This document shows positions 1 to 7,339 of a DNA stretch of 13,632 nt, piece by piece. Source of the stretch: Nitrospira sp. (GTDB taxonomy: Bacteria > Nitrospirota > Nitrospiria > Nitrospirales > Nitrospiraceae); contig JANYBU010000001.1 in the NCBI GenBank assembly GCA_025360665.1, positions 1 through 13,632 of the forward strand, in the 5' to 3' direction. The notes beneath the pieces were generated by a model. That model made no database searches. It saw only the letters and a program-made list of their open reading frames with translations, and was not told the DNA's origin. Numbering within the stretch: position 1 is the stretch's first letter; the number at the start of each line of letters is the position of its first letter. The translations under genes were made by a program, and so were the position numbers.

Positions 1-132
1 TACACGCAGCGCGCGTTGAACGCCATCGCCCATCGGTTGAACACGCGCCCGAGGAAATGTCTCGACTTTGCCACGCCCCTGGAAGTCTACGCGCACCTGC
101 GCCATCCTTCACCCGTTGCACTTGGAACTTGA
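1..132 (+). CDS. IS30-family transposase, C-terminal fragment (5' end outside window)
   Basis: Frame 1 is open from the window edge to a TGA at 130-132, giving 43 codons. The peptide carries the pattern LNTRPRKCLDFATPLEVY, which matches the end of the DDE catalytic region of IS30-family transposases (family pattern LN-x-RPRK-x-LG-x-x-TP-x-E-V). The family enzyme excises and inserts its own element by a DDE reaction. The catalytic DDE residues lie outside the window, so integrity cannot be judged. The stop codon sits in a stretch (about 116-140) that could be the right terminal inverted repeat, since IS30 elements usually end just after the transposase gene, but the left end is not visible to compare. 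It is convergent with the minus-strand archease gene. The family call rests on a short segment but the pattern is distinctive. Confidence 0.8.
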   Translation, partial: YTQRALNAIAHRLNTRPRKCLDFATPLEVYAHLRHPSPVALGT

Positions 133-264
133 AACCGCCCAGGTTTTTCAGACGTGGGGATTTCCCAAATCTCGTCCGTGATCCGATTGACCGTCATGTC
201 GGTGTTGAGGTTCATATCAGAGATGGTTTATCTGGTCTGTCTGGTCTATCTGGTCTGTGACGCT
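133..264. other. Intergenic stretch between IS30 end and archease
   Basis: No credible gene is seen. The stretch follows the transposase stop and should contain the boundary of the insertion element. It ends in a short 9-bp tandem repeat just beyond the archease stop codon. Open frames reading through it (peptides with SGL repeats) are artefacts of that repeat. Confidence 0.5.
229..258. repeat. 9-bp tandem repeat (three units plus a partial), unit YRTCTGGTC-like
   Basis: Units TATCTGGTC (229-237), TGTCTGGTC (238-246) and TATCTGGTC (247-255) are followed by TGT. The unit resembles those in the two larger palindromic repeats at 9012-9184 and 11800-12046, but only one arm is present here. It lies 7 bp beyond the archease stop codon on that gene's downstream side, and 93 bp after the IS30 transposase stop. 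Confidence 0.75.
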
Positions 265-699
265 TCAGACGTCGAGTACCACGCGTACCTTCCAGCGACC
301 GCCTGTCTGCTTGAGCTCGTAGAGATGTTTCGTGACCCCTTTCACATCGGCGTGGAGTTCTTGTGTCTGCTGATCCACCGGCGCGCCGATCAGACGTGCT
401 CGCAATAGCCAGACGTCACCCTCCCGCGTCAGGGTGAGCGGCGCCTCTCGGAAGACCACTCCTGCGGCGTCCTTCCAGTAGACCACCTCCGACAACCAAT
501 CGAACAAGAGCGCCGACGGGTCCACATCGGTCCGTTCAATCGCGCGCTCCCATCCTCCCGTCACCGTAGCAGGGTTCGCCATACTCTCAAGGAGGGCCTG
601 CGTCGCACCGCGAAAGACCTCCTCGACCGACTCCCCTTCGGCTTCGAAGGCGATATCGGCCAGGGCAATCTCTTCAAGAAAGCGAAAGGTCCAGGCCAT
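265..699 (-). CDS. Archease family protein
   Basis: The 144-residue protein matches the archease family in length and pattern. It has an N-terminal FRFLEEIALADIAFEAEG segment with the conserved Asp15, a central LLFDWLSEVVYW helix (residues 64-74), a HADVKGVTKH motif (116-125), and the C-terminal strand ending VRVVLDV with Asp143. Archease is a cofactor of the RNA ligase RtcB: it helps guanylylation and multiple turnover in tRNA splicing or RNA repair. Archaeal members carry HTAD before the first Asp, whereas this one has ALAD, which I recall from a bacterial subtype. ATG at 699 is chosen because the open frame further upstream lies inside sdhB. The gene starts 5 bp after the sdhB stop, so the two are probably co-transcribed. 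No clear Shine-Dalgarno is seen, and translational coupling is likely. No rtcB is in the window. Confidence 0.85.
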   Translation of the reverse strand: MAWTFRFLEEIALADIAFEAEGESVEEVFRGATQALLESMANPATVTGGWERAIERTDVDPSALLFDWLSEVVYWKDAAGVVFREAPLTLTREGDVWLLRARLIGAPVDQQTQELHADVKGVTKHLYELKQTGGRWKVRVVLDV

Positions 700-704
700 G
701 GGCG

Positions 705-1679
705 TCAGGCTGGAGGCGTAGCATGTCGCACTCGTCGCATGAGGGCCTGAAGATGACTGAGCCCAGGAAGCGCATGTCCGAGGGGATTGGGGATTTTCCC
801 TTTGAATAACATCTTGATACCCCGAGGCAAGATGCGCAGCAAGCCACGCGGTGCGAACCCAACCACTTTCAGCGGCATGATCGCTTCGTTCAAACGCCCT
901 TGCTGTTCGACCAGATCGGTAAAGCCAAGGATGTGCCGCGCGCCGCCGGTCTTCGTCAATCCGCGTTCGAGCGAGGCCCGCCGCAACCGGACGATCGCCT
1001 CCATCGGTTTCACATCTTTCGGACAGACCTCTACGCAGAAGTTGCAGCGCGTGCAATCCCAGATCCCATTTTCGTCTTGGAGAGCCGAAAGCCTGGCACG
1101 GGTCGCCGAAGGGGATTCGCGTGGGTCGGAGAGAAAGCGATCGGCCTTCGCCAAAGCTGCAGGGCCGACAAACCCCTTCGAGACTTCATACACAGTACAA
1201 GCCGCGACGCAGGCGCCGCACATGATGCAGGCATCCACATTGTGAAACTGTGGATTGGCATGGTCCGGCGCCTTTGTCGGAGCAGGCACGCCCTCACGCG
1301 CAGGCCGAACAACCGACACCAGCCAGGGATGCACGTCACGGATCTTCTCCCAGAAGGACGTCATATCCACGACCAGGTCCTTGATCACCGGCAAGTTGCG
1401 AAGCGGCGCGACCGTGATGTGCCCATGTCGCTCAAGTTCTTTGCGGAGGGAGGTGCGGCAGGCCAGTTTCTCGCTGCCGTTGATGGTCATGGCACAAGAC
1501 CCGCAGATCGCGGAGCGGCAAGAATAGCGGAGTGCCAGACTCCCGTCACACTCCTGCTTGATGCGGATGAGCGCGTCGAGGACGGTCATCCCGCGCCCGA
1601 CGTCGAGCCGGATTTCTTGAGGATGGGCAGTGGAATCGACTTCGGGATTGAATCGTTGGATGGTAAAAGTGAGGCGCAT
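705..1679 (-). CDS. sdhB: Succinate dehydrogenase/fumarate reductase iron-sulfur subunit, extra-cysteine (class E-like) type
   Basis: This 324-residue protein has the SdhB/FrdB layout: an N-terminal ferredoxin-like domain with [2Fe-2S] ligands Cys54, Cys59, Cys62 and Cys74, then a double-cluster domain with CIMCGACVAAC (Cys151, 154, 157, 161) and CTRCNFCVEVCP (Cys209, 212, 215, 219). The subunit passes electrons between the flavoprotein (SdhA/FrdA) and the quinone or other acceptor at the membrane. In the E. coli protein the second motif lacks the Cys equivalent to Cys212, and the resulting site binds [3Fe-4S]. Here all four are present, suggesting a [4Fe-4S] cluster as in class E enzymes. 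The C-terminal part after residue 220 (about 105 residues) is long compared with typical bacterial SdhB. No sdhA or membrane subunit is adjacent. ATG at 1679 gives a full N-terminus; the leader is a 7-bp repeat with no clear Shine-Dalgarno. Confidence 0.9.
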   Translation of the reverse strand: MRLTFTIQRFNPEVDSTAHPQEIRLDVGRGMTVLDALIRIKQECDGSLALRYSCRSAICGSCAMTINGSEKLACRTSLRKELERHGHITVAPLRNLPVIKDLVVDMTSFWEKIRDVHPWLVSVVRPAREGVPAPTKAPDHANPQFHNVDACIMCGACVAACTVYEVSKGFVGPAALAKADRFLSDPRESPSATRARLSALQDENGIWDCTRCNFCVEVCPKDVKPMEAIVRLRRASLERGLTKTGGARHILGFTDLVEQQGRLNEAIMPLKVVGFAPRGLLRILPRGIKMLFKGKIPNPLGHALPGLSHLQALMRRVRHATPPA

Positions 1680-1680
1680 A

Positions 1681-1701
1681 GAAGACGTAAAACGTGAGAC
1701 G
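1681..1701. repeat. 7-bp-periodic array (three units), unit TGARACG-like
   Basis: The units are GAAGACG, TAAAACG and TGAGACG. The array fills most of the 28-bp gap between the stop of the M24 peptidase gene (1708) and the start of sdhB (1679), where a ribosome binding site would be expected. Similar 7-bp arrays occur at 6574-6601, 7246-7273, 7332-7359 and 12852-12886. Confidence 0.6.
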
Positions 1702-1707
1702 TCTTGT

Positions 1708-2853
1708 TCAGCCCAACTCGAAGGTCTTGGGGAAGTTCGTCAGATTGCGGCACCCGTCTTTCGTGACAAGCACCATGTCTTCGATGCGGACGGCCCCAAG
1801 ACCAGGATAGTACAGGCCTGGCTCGACAGTGACGACGTGGCCTTCTTGGAGCCGTGACCCGGTGCGGCTGATGCGCGGCATTTCATGGATGTCGAGTCCG
1901 ACCCCGTGGCCGGTGCCGTGGAAATAGCCCTGCATCCGTCCATTGACGAGGCCGGTCTTGTACCCGGCTTTTTCGAATCTGGTGCAGATACCTTGATGAA
2001 TCCTCTTTCCATCAGCCCCATCTTTGACTTTCGTGGTGGCCTCTTCCTGCGCATCCAGGACCGTCTGGTAGAGCCGCTTCAGTTCGAGGCTCGGGGTCCC
2101 ACGCACCACGGTCCTGGACATGTCGGCGAAATACCGGTTGGTGGCTGAACGAGGAAACACGTCGAAGATAATACTACGGTGAGCCGGCAACGGCCCACTG
2201 CCTTCGTTGTGTGGGTCGCAGGCCTGCTCGCCCGCGGCGACGATGGTATGCTGGGCAACACAGTCGCACTCCATCAATGTCACATTGATCAGCTTCTTCA
2301 CCCGCTCCGACGTCAAAGGCATCCCATCGAACCACAGTTGATCCTTCTCGATCGAGGCCTGACGCAGCATGTCATGGGCGGCCGCGACCGCCTGCTCCGT
2401 CGCGCGCTGGGCTGCTTCGATATAGCGTACTTCTTCGGCGGTCTTCACCACACGCTGTTCGTAGAATGGCTCTCGCTTCGGATGGAGCTGATACCCCAAG
2501 GATTGGAACTTAACGGCATGGCCGTAGGGAAAGTTCGCCGGGACCAGAATCTGTGTGATGCCGGCTTCTCTCAAGAGGATATGGACGACCTCGACCGTAC
2601 CTGGCTCGGCGATGCCTTGCGTCTTGGCTCGTCCTTCGACCTCCGAATACGAGAGCACCCGATCGACGGACGATTGGCTCTTCGCCCGATCCATTTCGAG
2701 ATCGCTCATCACCAGAATCCGCTCCCCTTTAATCTCCAAATAGATAAAGGGGTCCGGCGCGATAAACTTCGTCGCGTAATATAAATTGGCGTCCGCCTCG
2801 CTGGCAGCGATGAAGACCGTGGCACGTTGAGATTGCGAAGTGGATGACGCCAT
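1708..2853 (-). CDS. M24-family metallopeptidase (Xaa-Pro aminopeptidase/prolidase-like)
   Basis: With ATG at 2853 the protein has 381 residues. The N-terminal half resembles a creatinase-type domain and the C-terminal half is the pita-bread metallopeptidase fold. The dinuclear metal ligands are visible: Asp231 (IIFDVFPR), Asp244 (ADMSRTVVRG), His316 in HGTGHGVGLDIHEMP, Glu344 (VTVEPGLYYPG) and Glu358 (VRIEDM). Such enzymes remove the residue before a proline at the N-terminus of peptides, or split Xaa-Pro dipeptides; the exact substrate cannot be read from sequence. No signal peptide is seen, so it is probably cytoplasmic. A TTG at 2898 in the same frame would add 15 residues and overlap the upstream stop (TTGA). 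I prefer the ATG because the added part is low-complexity and proline/arginine-rich, although neither start has a clear Shine-Dalgarno. It lies directly downstream of the AsmA-like gene. Confidence 0.88.
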   Translation of the reverse strand: MASSTSQSQRATVFIAASEADANLYYATKFIAPDPFIYLEIKGERILVMSDLEMDRAKSQSSVDRVLSYSEVEGRAKTQGIAEPGTVEVVHILLREAGITQILVPANFPYGHAVKFQSLGYQLHPKREPFYEQRVVKTAEEVRYIEAAQRATEQAVAAAHDMLRQASIEKDQLWFDGMPLTSERVKKLINVTLMECDCVAQHTIVAAGEQACDPHNEGSGPLPAHRSIIFDVFPRSATNRYFADMSRTVVRGTPSLELKRLYQTVLDAQEEATTKVKDGADGKRIHQGICTRFEKAGYKTGLVNGRMQGYFHGTGHGVGLDIHEMPRISRTGSRLQEGHVVTVEPGLYYPGLGAVRIEDMVLVTKDGCRNLTNFPKTFELG

Positions 2854-2894
2854 AGTGAATGCAGGTCGGAATCTAGCACGGGGGGGGAGGTCGG

Positions 2895-5800
2895 TCAAGG
2901 CGCGGATGGAACCGGTTCAGGCGCGGGCATGGTGTCCTTGACAGTACCTTGATCCTCATCAGGCGTCATCAGATCAATCGGCAGCATAACCGTGTTTTTC
3001 AAGATGTCGAAGGCCAGTTGCGCCAGGCCCGTCAAGCCGGTGGCGAACGACTTCATCGGCAGGTACGTCACCTCCGGGTCCTCGAATGACCCTTTGACGG
3101 AAAACAGCGCAGTGGCAATGCCTTTGCGATCACCGGCAAAGAGCCGTCCGAAGAGTGGAATCGATTTCAGGAATTGCGAATATGACCCGAACGGACTGAC
3201 GGCCCAGACCATATCGATTTGATCCGTCGGCAGATCATAGTTGCCTGCAGCGGTAATCTTGACGATCGGGCTATCGATGATCAAGTTCTCGGTCTCGAAG
3301 AGCCCGTTCCGCGCGAGAACCGTCGCCGTGATCTTGTTATAGGACAGTCCATCTTTTTCCAGATCCACCTTCCCCTGCAGCACCGCCGGCAAATTTAGAA
3401 TGCTGATGATTTTCCAAATCGCCCGTTCCTGCGATTTAAAGAAGCGTCCGTTTTCAAGCAGGACGTCCACCTTGCCGTTCAGCGTAGGATACAGCCCGTG
3501 CGGATTCCTCCCATGCCCGCGGATCGTCCCCGTCACGCGAGCTTTCCCCGTAGCCATTCCCGCTTTCGGGCCCAAAAATTTCAACACATCTTCCAGCAAC
3601 AAGCCCGTCACCCGAACCGACAGCTCAGCGTCGGCTGGCTCCTTGCGCGGCAGTTGCACCACAATACGTCCGGCGACTTCCCCACTGGGCAATTGGCCGG
3701 ACACACGATCCACATCGAGCACGCCGTCTTGAATCATGATGCGGGCTGAAAGGCTTCCAAATTTGAGATGTTTATAGTGTCCGCGCGCCATTGACGCAGT
3801 TGCAATGACCTTGCTGGTGGCAGCGAGGGTTTCCAAAAGCTCTCGAATGGGTGACCGCTCGGCTTTCGGAATGAGGAGGTCGAGATCCATCTGATTGGAC
3901 TCGATCTTGGCGGTAATCGTGGGTTTCGCCGCCCAGTTGCGGATCGTCCCTTCCAGCGCCACGTCGCTGTCAAGCAGGCGAAACGATAACCGCTTGATCT
4001 CCGCGCCGTTTTTCACGAAGTGGACCCGCAGATACAAATCCTGGATGGGTCCCTCGGCCCTCTTGGCGTTCATCAGACCGTTGGTCAATGCGAGCCACCC
4101 GGTGGTCCTCCAGGTTTTCCAATCGAGACCCTTCCCCTTCATGTCGAGCGACAATTCGATATTCCCCGCCTCAAACCCTCCCTTCGCAATCCATTCCGGC
4201 ACGCGGGACAATGACAGCGTGCCGGTCGAAAGCGCCGCATCGATGGAGAATTGTTCACCCAGTTGAATTTTGCCTTTGACCGGCAGTCGGATCGGCGGCA
4301 CGATCAGCTCAAGCCGATCGAGTAAGACCCCGGAGCCCTGTGGAATCATGCCCTCGAATTCCACGGTTGCCTGGGCGCCGGTCGGCTTTTCGACCAGACC
4401 GGGAAGCGTCACTTTTGATTCGGTCAGGACGACCTCACCCCGTATGTGCGGCGACAGGGTCGGTCCGGTCAACACCACTGCGCCGTTGACCAAGCCATCG
4501 ATCACCCCGGCTGGAATGGCGTTCGAGGGCAGCAACTTGGCCATATGGTTCGCATCGCCATTGACCCGAATCAGGAAATCCTGAAAGGTGCTGCCACTGC
4601 CCCCCGTGATGCCCCCGCTGACCTGCAAGGCCAGATCGCCAAAATGTCCCGTCACCTGATCGAACAGTGTCCCGCCATCCGACAGCACGAACCGGCCCTG
4701 CAGTTCCGTTAGCCGCTCGGGCAACGACGGATGGGTCAGACTGACACGCTCAACGGTAATCTCTCCCCCGGCAAACGTGACGCCACCCGGCTGATTGAGG
4801 GGGCCGACCAAACGAAATGTGGGAGCGGCATTGCCTTCGACATCACGCGAGGCGGCCAACACACGCGACAGCTGTTCCGACTTGACGGTCTTCGAGAGAA
4901 ACTGTAACAGGTCTGCGGCGGACATCGCCCCGGTAATGTCCATCTCAAGCCAGGGCCCTTCCTCCAAAAATGAGACGAGTGCCTTGCTCTCATTCATATG
5001 GATCGTGCCATAGAGTCCGCTCAGATTCGACACCCTGAGACGACCGGCTTCGACCGACACCACCGCAGCCAAATCCTTGGCAGGGACATGACTGCCTCCG
5101 ATCAGGGCTTGCCCCTGTTTCACGCGAAACTCCCCCGTCAACGACAGCTGCGGCCCCGCAGCCGCCGATCCTGTGACGGTCGCCGAGACAATCTCCACCA
5201 TCCCGTCGATCTCCCGGTCCTGAATGATCGCCGGCAGCCGCGGATGCACCCACTCGGCCGGCACGGTCGTGAGCAACTGGCTCAATTGGATCGGGGGTGC
5301 CGCAAAGGTCAACGCAAACGTGGGCTGAGGCGTCAGCAAACCGGAGAGGCTCGCTTGACCTGTGAGCCTCAGCTGTTCGAGATTCGCGGACAGATCGGAC
5401 AGCACCACATCATAGCCCGCAACACCAGGCACAGCCCGAACGTGACTGTGCACATTGACGACGCCCTGCAACTGCTCCGGAACCGGGCGGGGCCCGAAGA
5501 AGTCTGCCACCTCCCGAAGATTCAGATTGGCCGCTTCGAATGTGCCATCGAATTGGAGTGTAGCCTGCAAAGCAGAGGAATCGTCGATCGCCAGCTTCTG
5601 CCGCTGGGCGGCGCTGATCGTCCCGGCCAGGGAGATGGCAGAAAGGCCTTTGCCGCCCGCATGACCGGCAGAGACGTGCAGCTCCGCCTGTCCCCGCTCC
5701 GCTCTGATGACCAGCGACGCCTCCACCGACTCCAATGTCATCGATCGAGTCCCGTCAGGGCGTGCGTCGTCGATGATAATCAACTTCCCATTCACCAGCG

Positions 5801-6257
5801 TTGCTTCACGGATTCGGAAAATCTGGCTGATCGTCTGCATGGCATCCTGGTCGGCTGTCCCCCCTTGGACGACTTGATCAAGGAGATTCCAGTGCCCACT
5901 ACGATTGCGCCGAAGCGTGAGGGTCGGTTCTTCGATGAGCAGGCGCTTCCCCACCACCTGTTTGCGCAACAGCGGGAAAAGCCGCAAGACCAAATCCAGC
6001 TTCTTGGCCGATAACAAGATATCATCGGAATTCCGATCGTGAATCGCAACCTGCGTCAGTTCCAATCGGATGCGGGGGAAGAGGACCAGCTTGATGCGAT
6101 GGACGTCAATCTTGCGTCCGATACTCTGCTCCAGCTGCTGGAGGAAAAAATCTTTGAGATAATCGTCGCCAGTCAGGTAGGGCGAGAAAATGAGAAACGC
6201 GCCGCCGCCGATCAGCAGAATGGCAATAAGGGCGACCACAACGCGAATTCGGACCAC
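2895..6257 (-). CDS. AsmA-family envelope protein (large, inner-membrane anchored)
   Basis: The 1120-residue protein has one N-terminal membrane segment (about residues 5-27) followed by a long region of beta-rich, weakly repetitive strands facing the periplasm. The segment after the anchor (IGRKIDVHRIKLVLFPRIRL, then a WNLLD motif) is typical of the AsmA N-terminal domain. The last 200 residues (LNGKVDVLLENGRFFKS ... SIPLFGRLFAG ... VKGSFEDPEVTYLP) match the AsmA-like C-terminal domain. AsmA-like proteins such as TamB, YhdP and AsmA are thought to form bridge-like grooves that move phospholipids between the inner and outer membrane or affect outer-membrane assembly. The specific role here is inference. 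The start is GTG at 6257, supported by a good ribosome binding site. The protein ends in a Pro/Glu-rich tail. The stop overlaps or nearly abuts the M24 peptidase gene, suggesting co-transcription. Confidence 0.9.
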   Translation of the reverse strand: MVRIRVVVALIAILLIGGGAFLIFSPYLTGDDYLKDFFLQQLEQSIGRKIDVHRIKLVLFPRIRLELTQVAIHDRNSDDILLSAKKLDLVLRLFPLLRKQVVGKRLLIEEPTLTLRRNRSGHWNLLDQVVQGGTADQDAMQTISQIFRIREATLVNGKLIIIDDARPDGTRSMTLESVEASLVIRAERGQAELHVSAGHAGGKGLSAISLAGTISAAQRQKLAIDDSSALQATLQFDGTFEAANLNLREVADFFGPRPVPEQLQGVVNVHSHVRAVPGVAGYDVVLSDLSANLEQLRLTGQASLSGLLTPQPTFALTFAAPPIQLSQLLTTVPAEWVHPRLPAIIQDREIDGMVEIVSATVTGSAAAGPQLSLTGEFRVKQGQALIGGSHVPAKDLAAVVSVEAGRLRVSNLSGLYGTIHMNESKALVSFLEEGPWLEMDITGAMSAADLLQFLSKTVKSEQLSRVLAASRDVEGNAAPTFRLVGPLNQPGGVTFAGGEITVERVSLTHPSLPERLTELQGRFVLSDGGTLFDQVTGHFGDLALQVSGGITGGSGSTFQDFLIRVNGDANHMAKLLPSNAIPAGVIDGLVNGAVVLTGPTLSPHIRGEVVLTESKVTLPGLVEKPTGAQATVEFEGMIPQGSGVLLDRLELIVPPIRLPVKGKIQLGEQFSIDAALSTGTLSLSRVPEWIAKGGFEAGNIELSLDMKGKGLDWKTWRTTGWLALTNGLMNAKRAEGPIQDLYLRVHFVKNGAEIKRLSFRLLDSDVALEGTIRNWAAKPTITAKIESNQMDLDLLIPKAERSPIRELLETLAATSKVIATASMARGHYKHLKFGSLSARIMIQDGVLDVDRVSGQLPSGEVAGRIVVQLPRKEPADAELSVRVTGLLLEDVLKFLGPKAGMATGKARVTGTIRGHGRNPHGLYPTLNGKVDVLLENGRFFKSQERAIWKIISILNLPAVLQGKVDLEKDGLSYNKITATVLARNGLFETENLIIDSPIVKITAAGNYDLPTDQIDMVWAVSPFGSYSQFLKSIPLFGRLFAGDRKGIATALFSVKGSFEDPEVTYLPMKSFATGLTGLAQLAFDILKNTVMLPIDLMTPDEDQGTVKDTMPAPEPVPSAP

Positions 6258-6262
6258 TCCTG

Positions 6263-6268
6263 CTCCCT
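6263..6268 (-). promoter_or_regulatory. Ribosome binding site AGGGAG for the GTG start of the AsmA-like gene
   Basis: AGGGAG reads on the minus strand 5 bases before the GTG at 6257. It decides the non-ATG start, since no in-frame ATG with comparable spacing exists nearby. Further upstream CATAAT (minus strand, 6280-6275) could be a -10 box, but no convincing -35 accompanies it and I do not call a promoter. Confidence 0.6.
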
Positions 6269-6447
6269 GGATCGATTATGCTGGTGGGTATACCGCATCA
6301 TTACCACGAGTATGCCATCTTACCGAATCACCTGCATGAAATCTACTAAGTCTGTGTCTTGACAGGGAATTACCCGCTTTTCCCGTTCAGCAATCGCAAG
6401 ATAAAGGGAACGTCCGCATACGAGCGACGGGCATGACAAGCGAGACT

Positions 6448-6471
6448 GGCAGGATGCCGAAAAAGCCTGCC
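6448..6471. repeat. Small inverted repeat GGCAGG/CCTGCC, resembling the end of the dispersed palindromes
   Basis: GGCAGG (6448-6453) pairs with CCTGCC (6466-6471). The sequence GCAGGATGCCGAAAAAGCC resembles the element end GCAGGATGCTGAAACAGTCC at 10822. On the minus strand it reads stem, then a T5 tract inside the loop. It could be a degenerate copy of the element end. Confidence 0.5.
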
Positions 6472-6475
6472 GAGA

Positions 6476-6554
6476 CGAGGTAGGTTGAGACTCAGGATAA
6501 GGTTGAGATAAAGAGAGTCGGATCTTCGCTCAACCTTGACCTCAGCCTACCTCG
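6476..6554. terminator. Long imperfect hairpin after the lipoprotein gene, possible terminator
   Basis: The left arm 6476-6507 (beginning CGAGGTAGGTTGAG, ending AAGGTTGAG) faces the right arm 6529-6554 (CTCAACCTTG ... CCTACCTCG), with about 21 bases of loop. The outer 9 bp and inner 9 bp pair perfectly and the middle is irregular. Weaker pairing extends outward to about 6463 and 6565. It lies 35 bp downstream of the lipoprotein stop and upstream of the AsmA-like gene, so transcription termination or transcript-end protection is plausible. There is no clean U-tract directly after the stem, so Rho-independent termination is uncertain. Confidence 0.5.
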
Positions 6555-6573
6555 CTTGCTGCGGCTGACCCTC

Positions 6574-6601
6574 GTTTCACGTTTCACGCCTAACGTTTCA
6601 C
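6574..6601. repeat. 7-bp-periodic array (four units) GTTTCAC/GTTTCAC/GCCTAAC/GTTTCAC
   Basis: Four units in perfect 7-bp register span the 3' end of the lipoprotein gene. The stop codon (6590-6592) and the last three codons lie inside the array. Confidence 0.75.
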
Positions 6602-7339
6602 GGCTCCTGATAGCGCCGCGATAGGGCCAGAGACAACTTTCGTAAGATCGATCACCAATTCATCGGTGGTGTTAGCCAACACCGTATCCAAGAAGCTGTG
6701 CTGTTGTATGACCGTCGCCTCACTGGGATCGAAAAAGAGATTGAATCCCTTTGCGGCCGTCGGTCGCATGGGATAGCGCCGATCGTAGATCATTCCATAG
6801 GTCGGGATGCCGTAGAGGACCTGCCAATTCCCCAAAATGAAATGCAACTCCATGCCGTGGAGATAGACGCCGCCAGTGGTGATGATGCGCTTGACGGACG
6901 TTTGCGGTTGGCTGAGATAAAACGTCACGCGTTCGTCCAGTTGGGCAAGGGCGAAGGCCTCTGCGATCTGCTGAGACAAGAGGGTGATTTCCTCAGGACG
7001 AAACGCCGGCATCAGCGGCGCCTCGCCCTGCAGCCATTTCTGTAGCCAGATCCGATGTTCTTTGACCGAGATGCCGCCGAGGATACGAGCCACCTCCTCG
7101 GCACGCATCACCTTCGGATGCGCATGCGCACTGGGAGGCCACTCCGGCAGGACGGAATCATCCACCTCCAGTCGAACATAGTTCACCGGATCTTCATAGA
7201 CCGCACGATAGGGCACCATGGGAATGGCGCAGCCTGCGAGAACCAGTAAGACGTAAGGCGCGAGGCGTGAGGTGATCGCCCTGAACGCCTCCCACACTGA
7301 ATCCGGCAGTCCATATTCTCTTCGGTCTAAACCCCTCAC
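6590..7339 (-). CDS. Predicted lipoprotein of unknown function
   Basis: The 249-residue protein has a hydrophobic segment PYVLLVLAGC (residues 28-37) forming a lipobox with Cys37, so it should be lipidated and held in the envelope after signal peptidase II cleavage. I do not recognise the mature part as a named family. It is mixed alpha/beta, with a helical segment around residues 75-135 and a C-terminal region rich in aromatic and beta-prone residues (HFILGNWQVLYGIPTYGMIY). The start is GTG at 7339. Its ribosome binding site (AGGGG about 6 bases upstream) and the start codon both lie in a 7-bp repeat array. The next in-frame GTG (codon 15) has no Shine-Dalgarno. It follows the cyclophilin gene after 22 bp and is probably in the same operon. 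Both gene ends and the signal peptide are written in 7-bp repeats, so the reading frame may have grown into former intergenic DNA. Confidence 0.75.
   Translation of the reverse strand: MRGLDRREYGLPDSVWEAFRAITSRLAPYVLLVLAGCAIPMVPYRAVYEDPVNYVRLEVDDSVLPEWPPSAHAHPKVMRAEEVARILGGISVKEHRIWLQKWLQGEAPLMPAFRPEEITLLSQQIAEAFALAQLDERVTFYLSQPQTSVKRIITTGGVYLHGMELHFILGNWQVLYGIPTYGMIYDRRYPMRPTAAKGFNLFFDPSEATVIQQHSFLDTVLANTTDELVIDLTKVVSGPIAALSGAVKR
7246..7273. repeat. 7-bp-periodic array (four units) inside the lipoprotein signal peptide
   Basis: The units are GTAAGAC, GTAAGGC, GCGAGGC and GTGAGGT. On the minus strand they encode residues 23-32 of the lipoprotein (TSRLAPYVLL), the start of its hydrophobic segment. 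The motif is of the same type as the arrays found between genes. Confidence 0.65.

Larger units (their letters stand above)
6269..6573. other. Intergenic region upstream of the AsmA-like gene
   Basis: About 330 bp separate the AsmA-like start (6257) and the lipoprotein stop (6590). The part at 6269-6440 should hold the promoter of the AsmA-like operon, but I cannot point to a clear one. On the plus strand TTGACA occurs at 6359-6364 without a matching -10. The part at 6448-6565 holds a long imperfect hairpin, listed separately. No coding frame looks real. Confidence 0.5.

Noticed and set aside
57..408. Plus-strand open frames over the IS30 end and archease region
   Set aside because: One runs out of frame through the transposase end and the 9-bp repeat, and the other is antisense to archease. 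Neither has a conserved pattern.
700..1056. Longer N-terminus for archease extending into sdhB
   Set aside because: The extension would overlap sdhB coding sequence by 350 bp and has no family similarity. The domain starts right after ATG at 699.
900..1697. 265-codon plus-strand open frame opposite sdhB
   Set aside because: It is antisense to a clearly conserved iron-sulfur protein. Long antisense frames are expected in GC-rich genes, and its peptide is Arg/His-rich without a recognisable domain.
4998..6014. 338-codon plus-strand open frame opposite the AsmA-like gene
   Set aside because: It is antisense to the AsmA N-terminal region. The composition (high Arg, His, Gln) is typical of shadow frames, and no start signal was seen.
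6359..6386. TTGACA on the plus strand at 6359 as a promoter
   Set aside because: No acceptable -10 box follows at 16-18 bp, and there is no plus-strand gene downstream.
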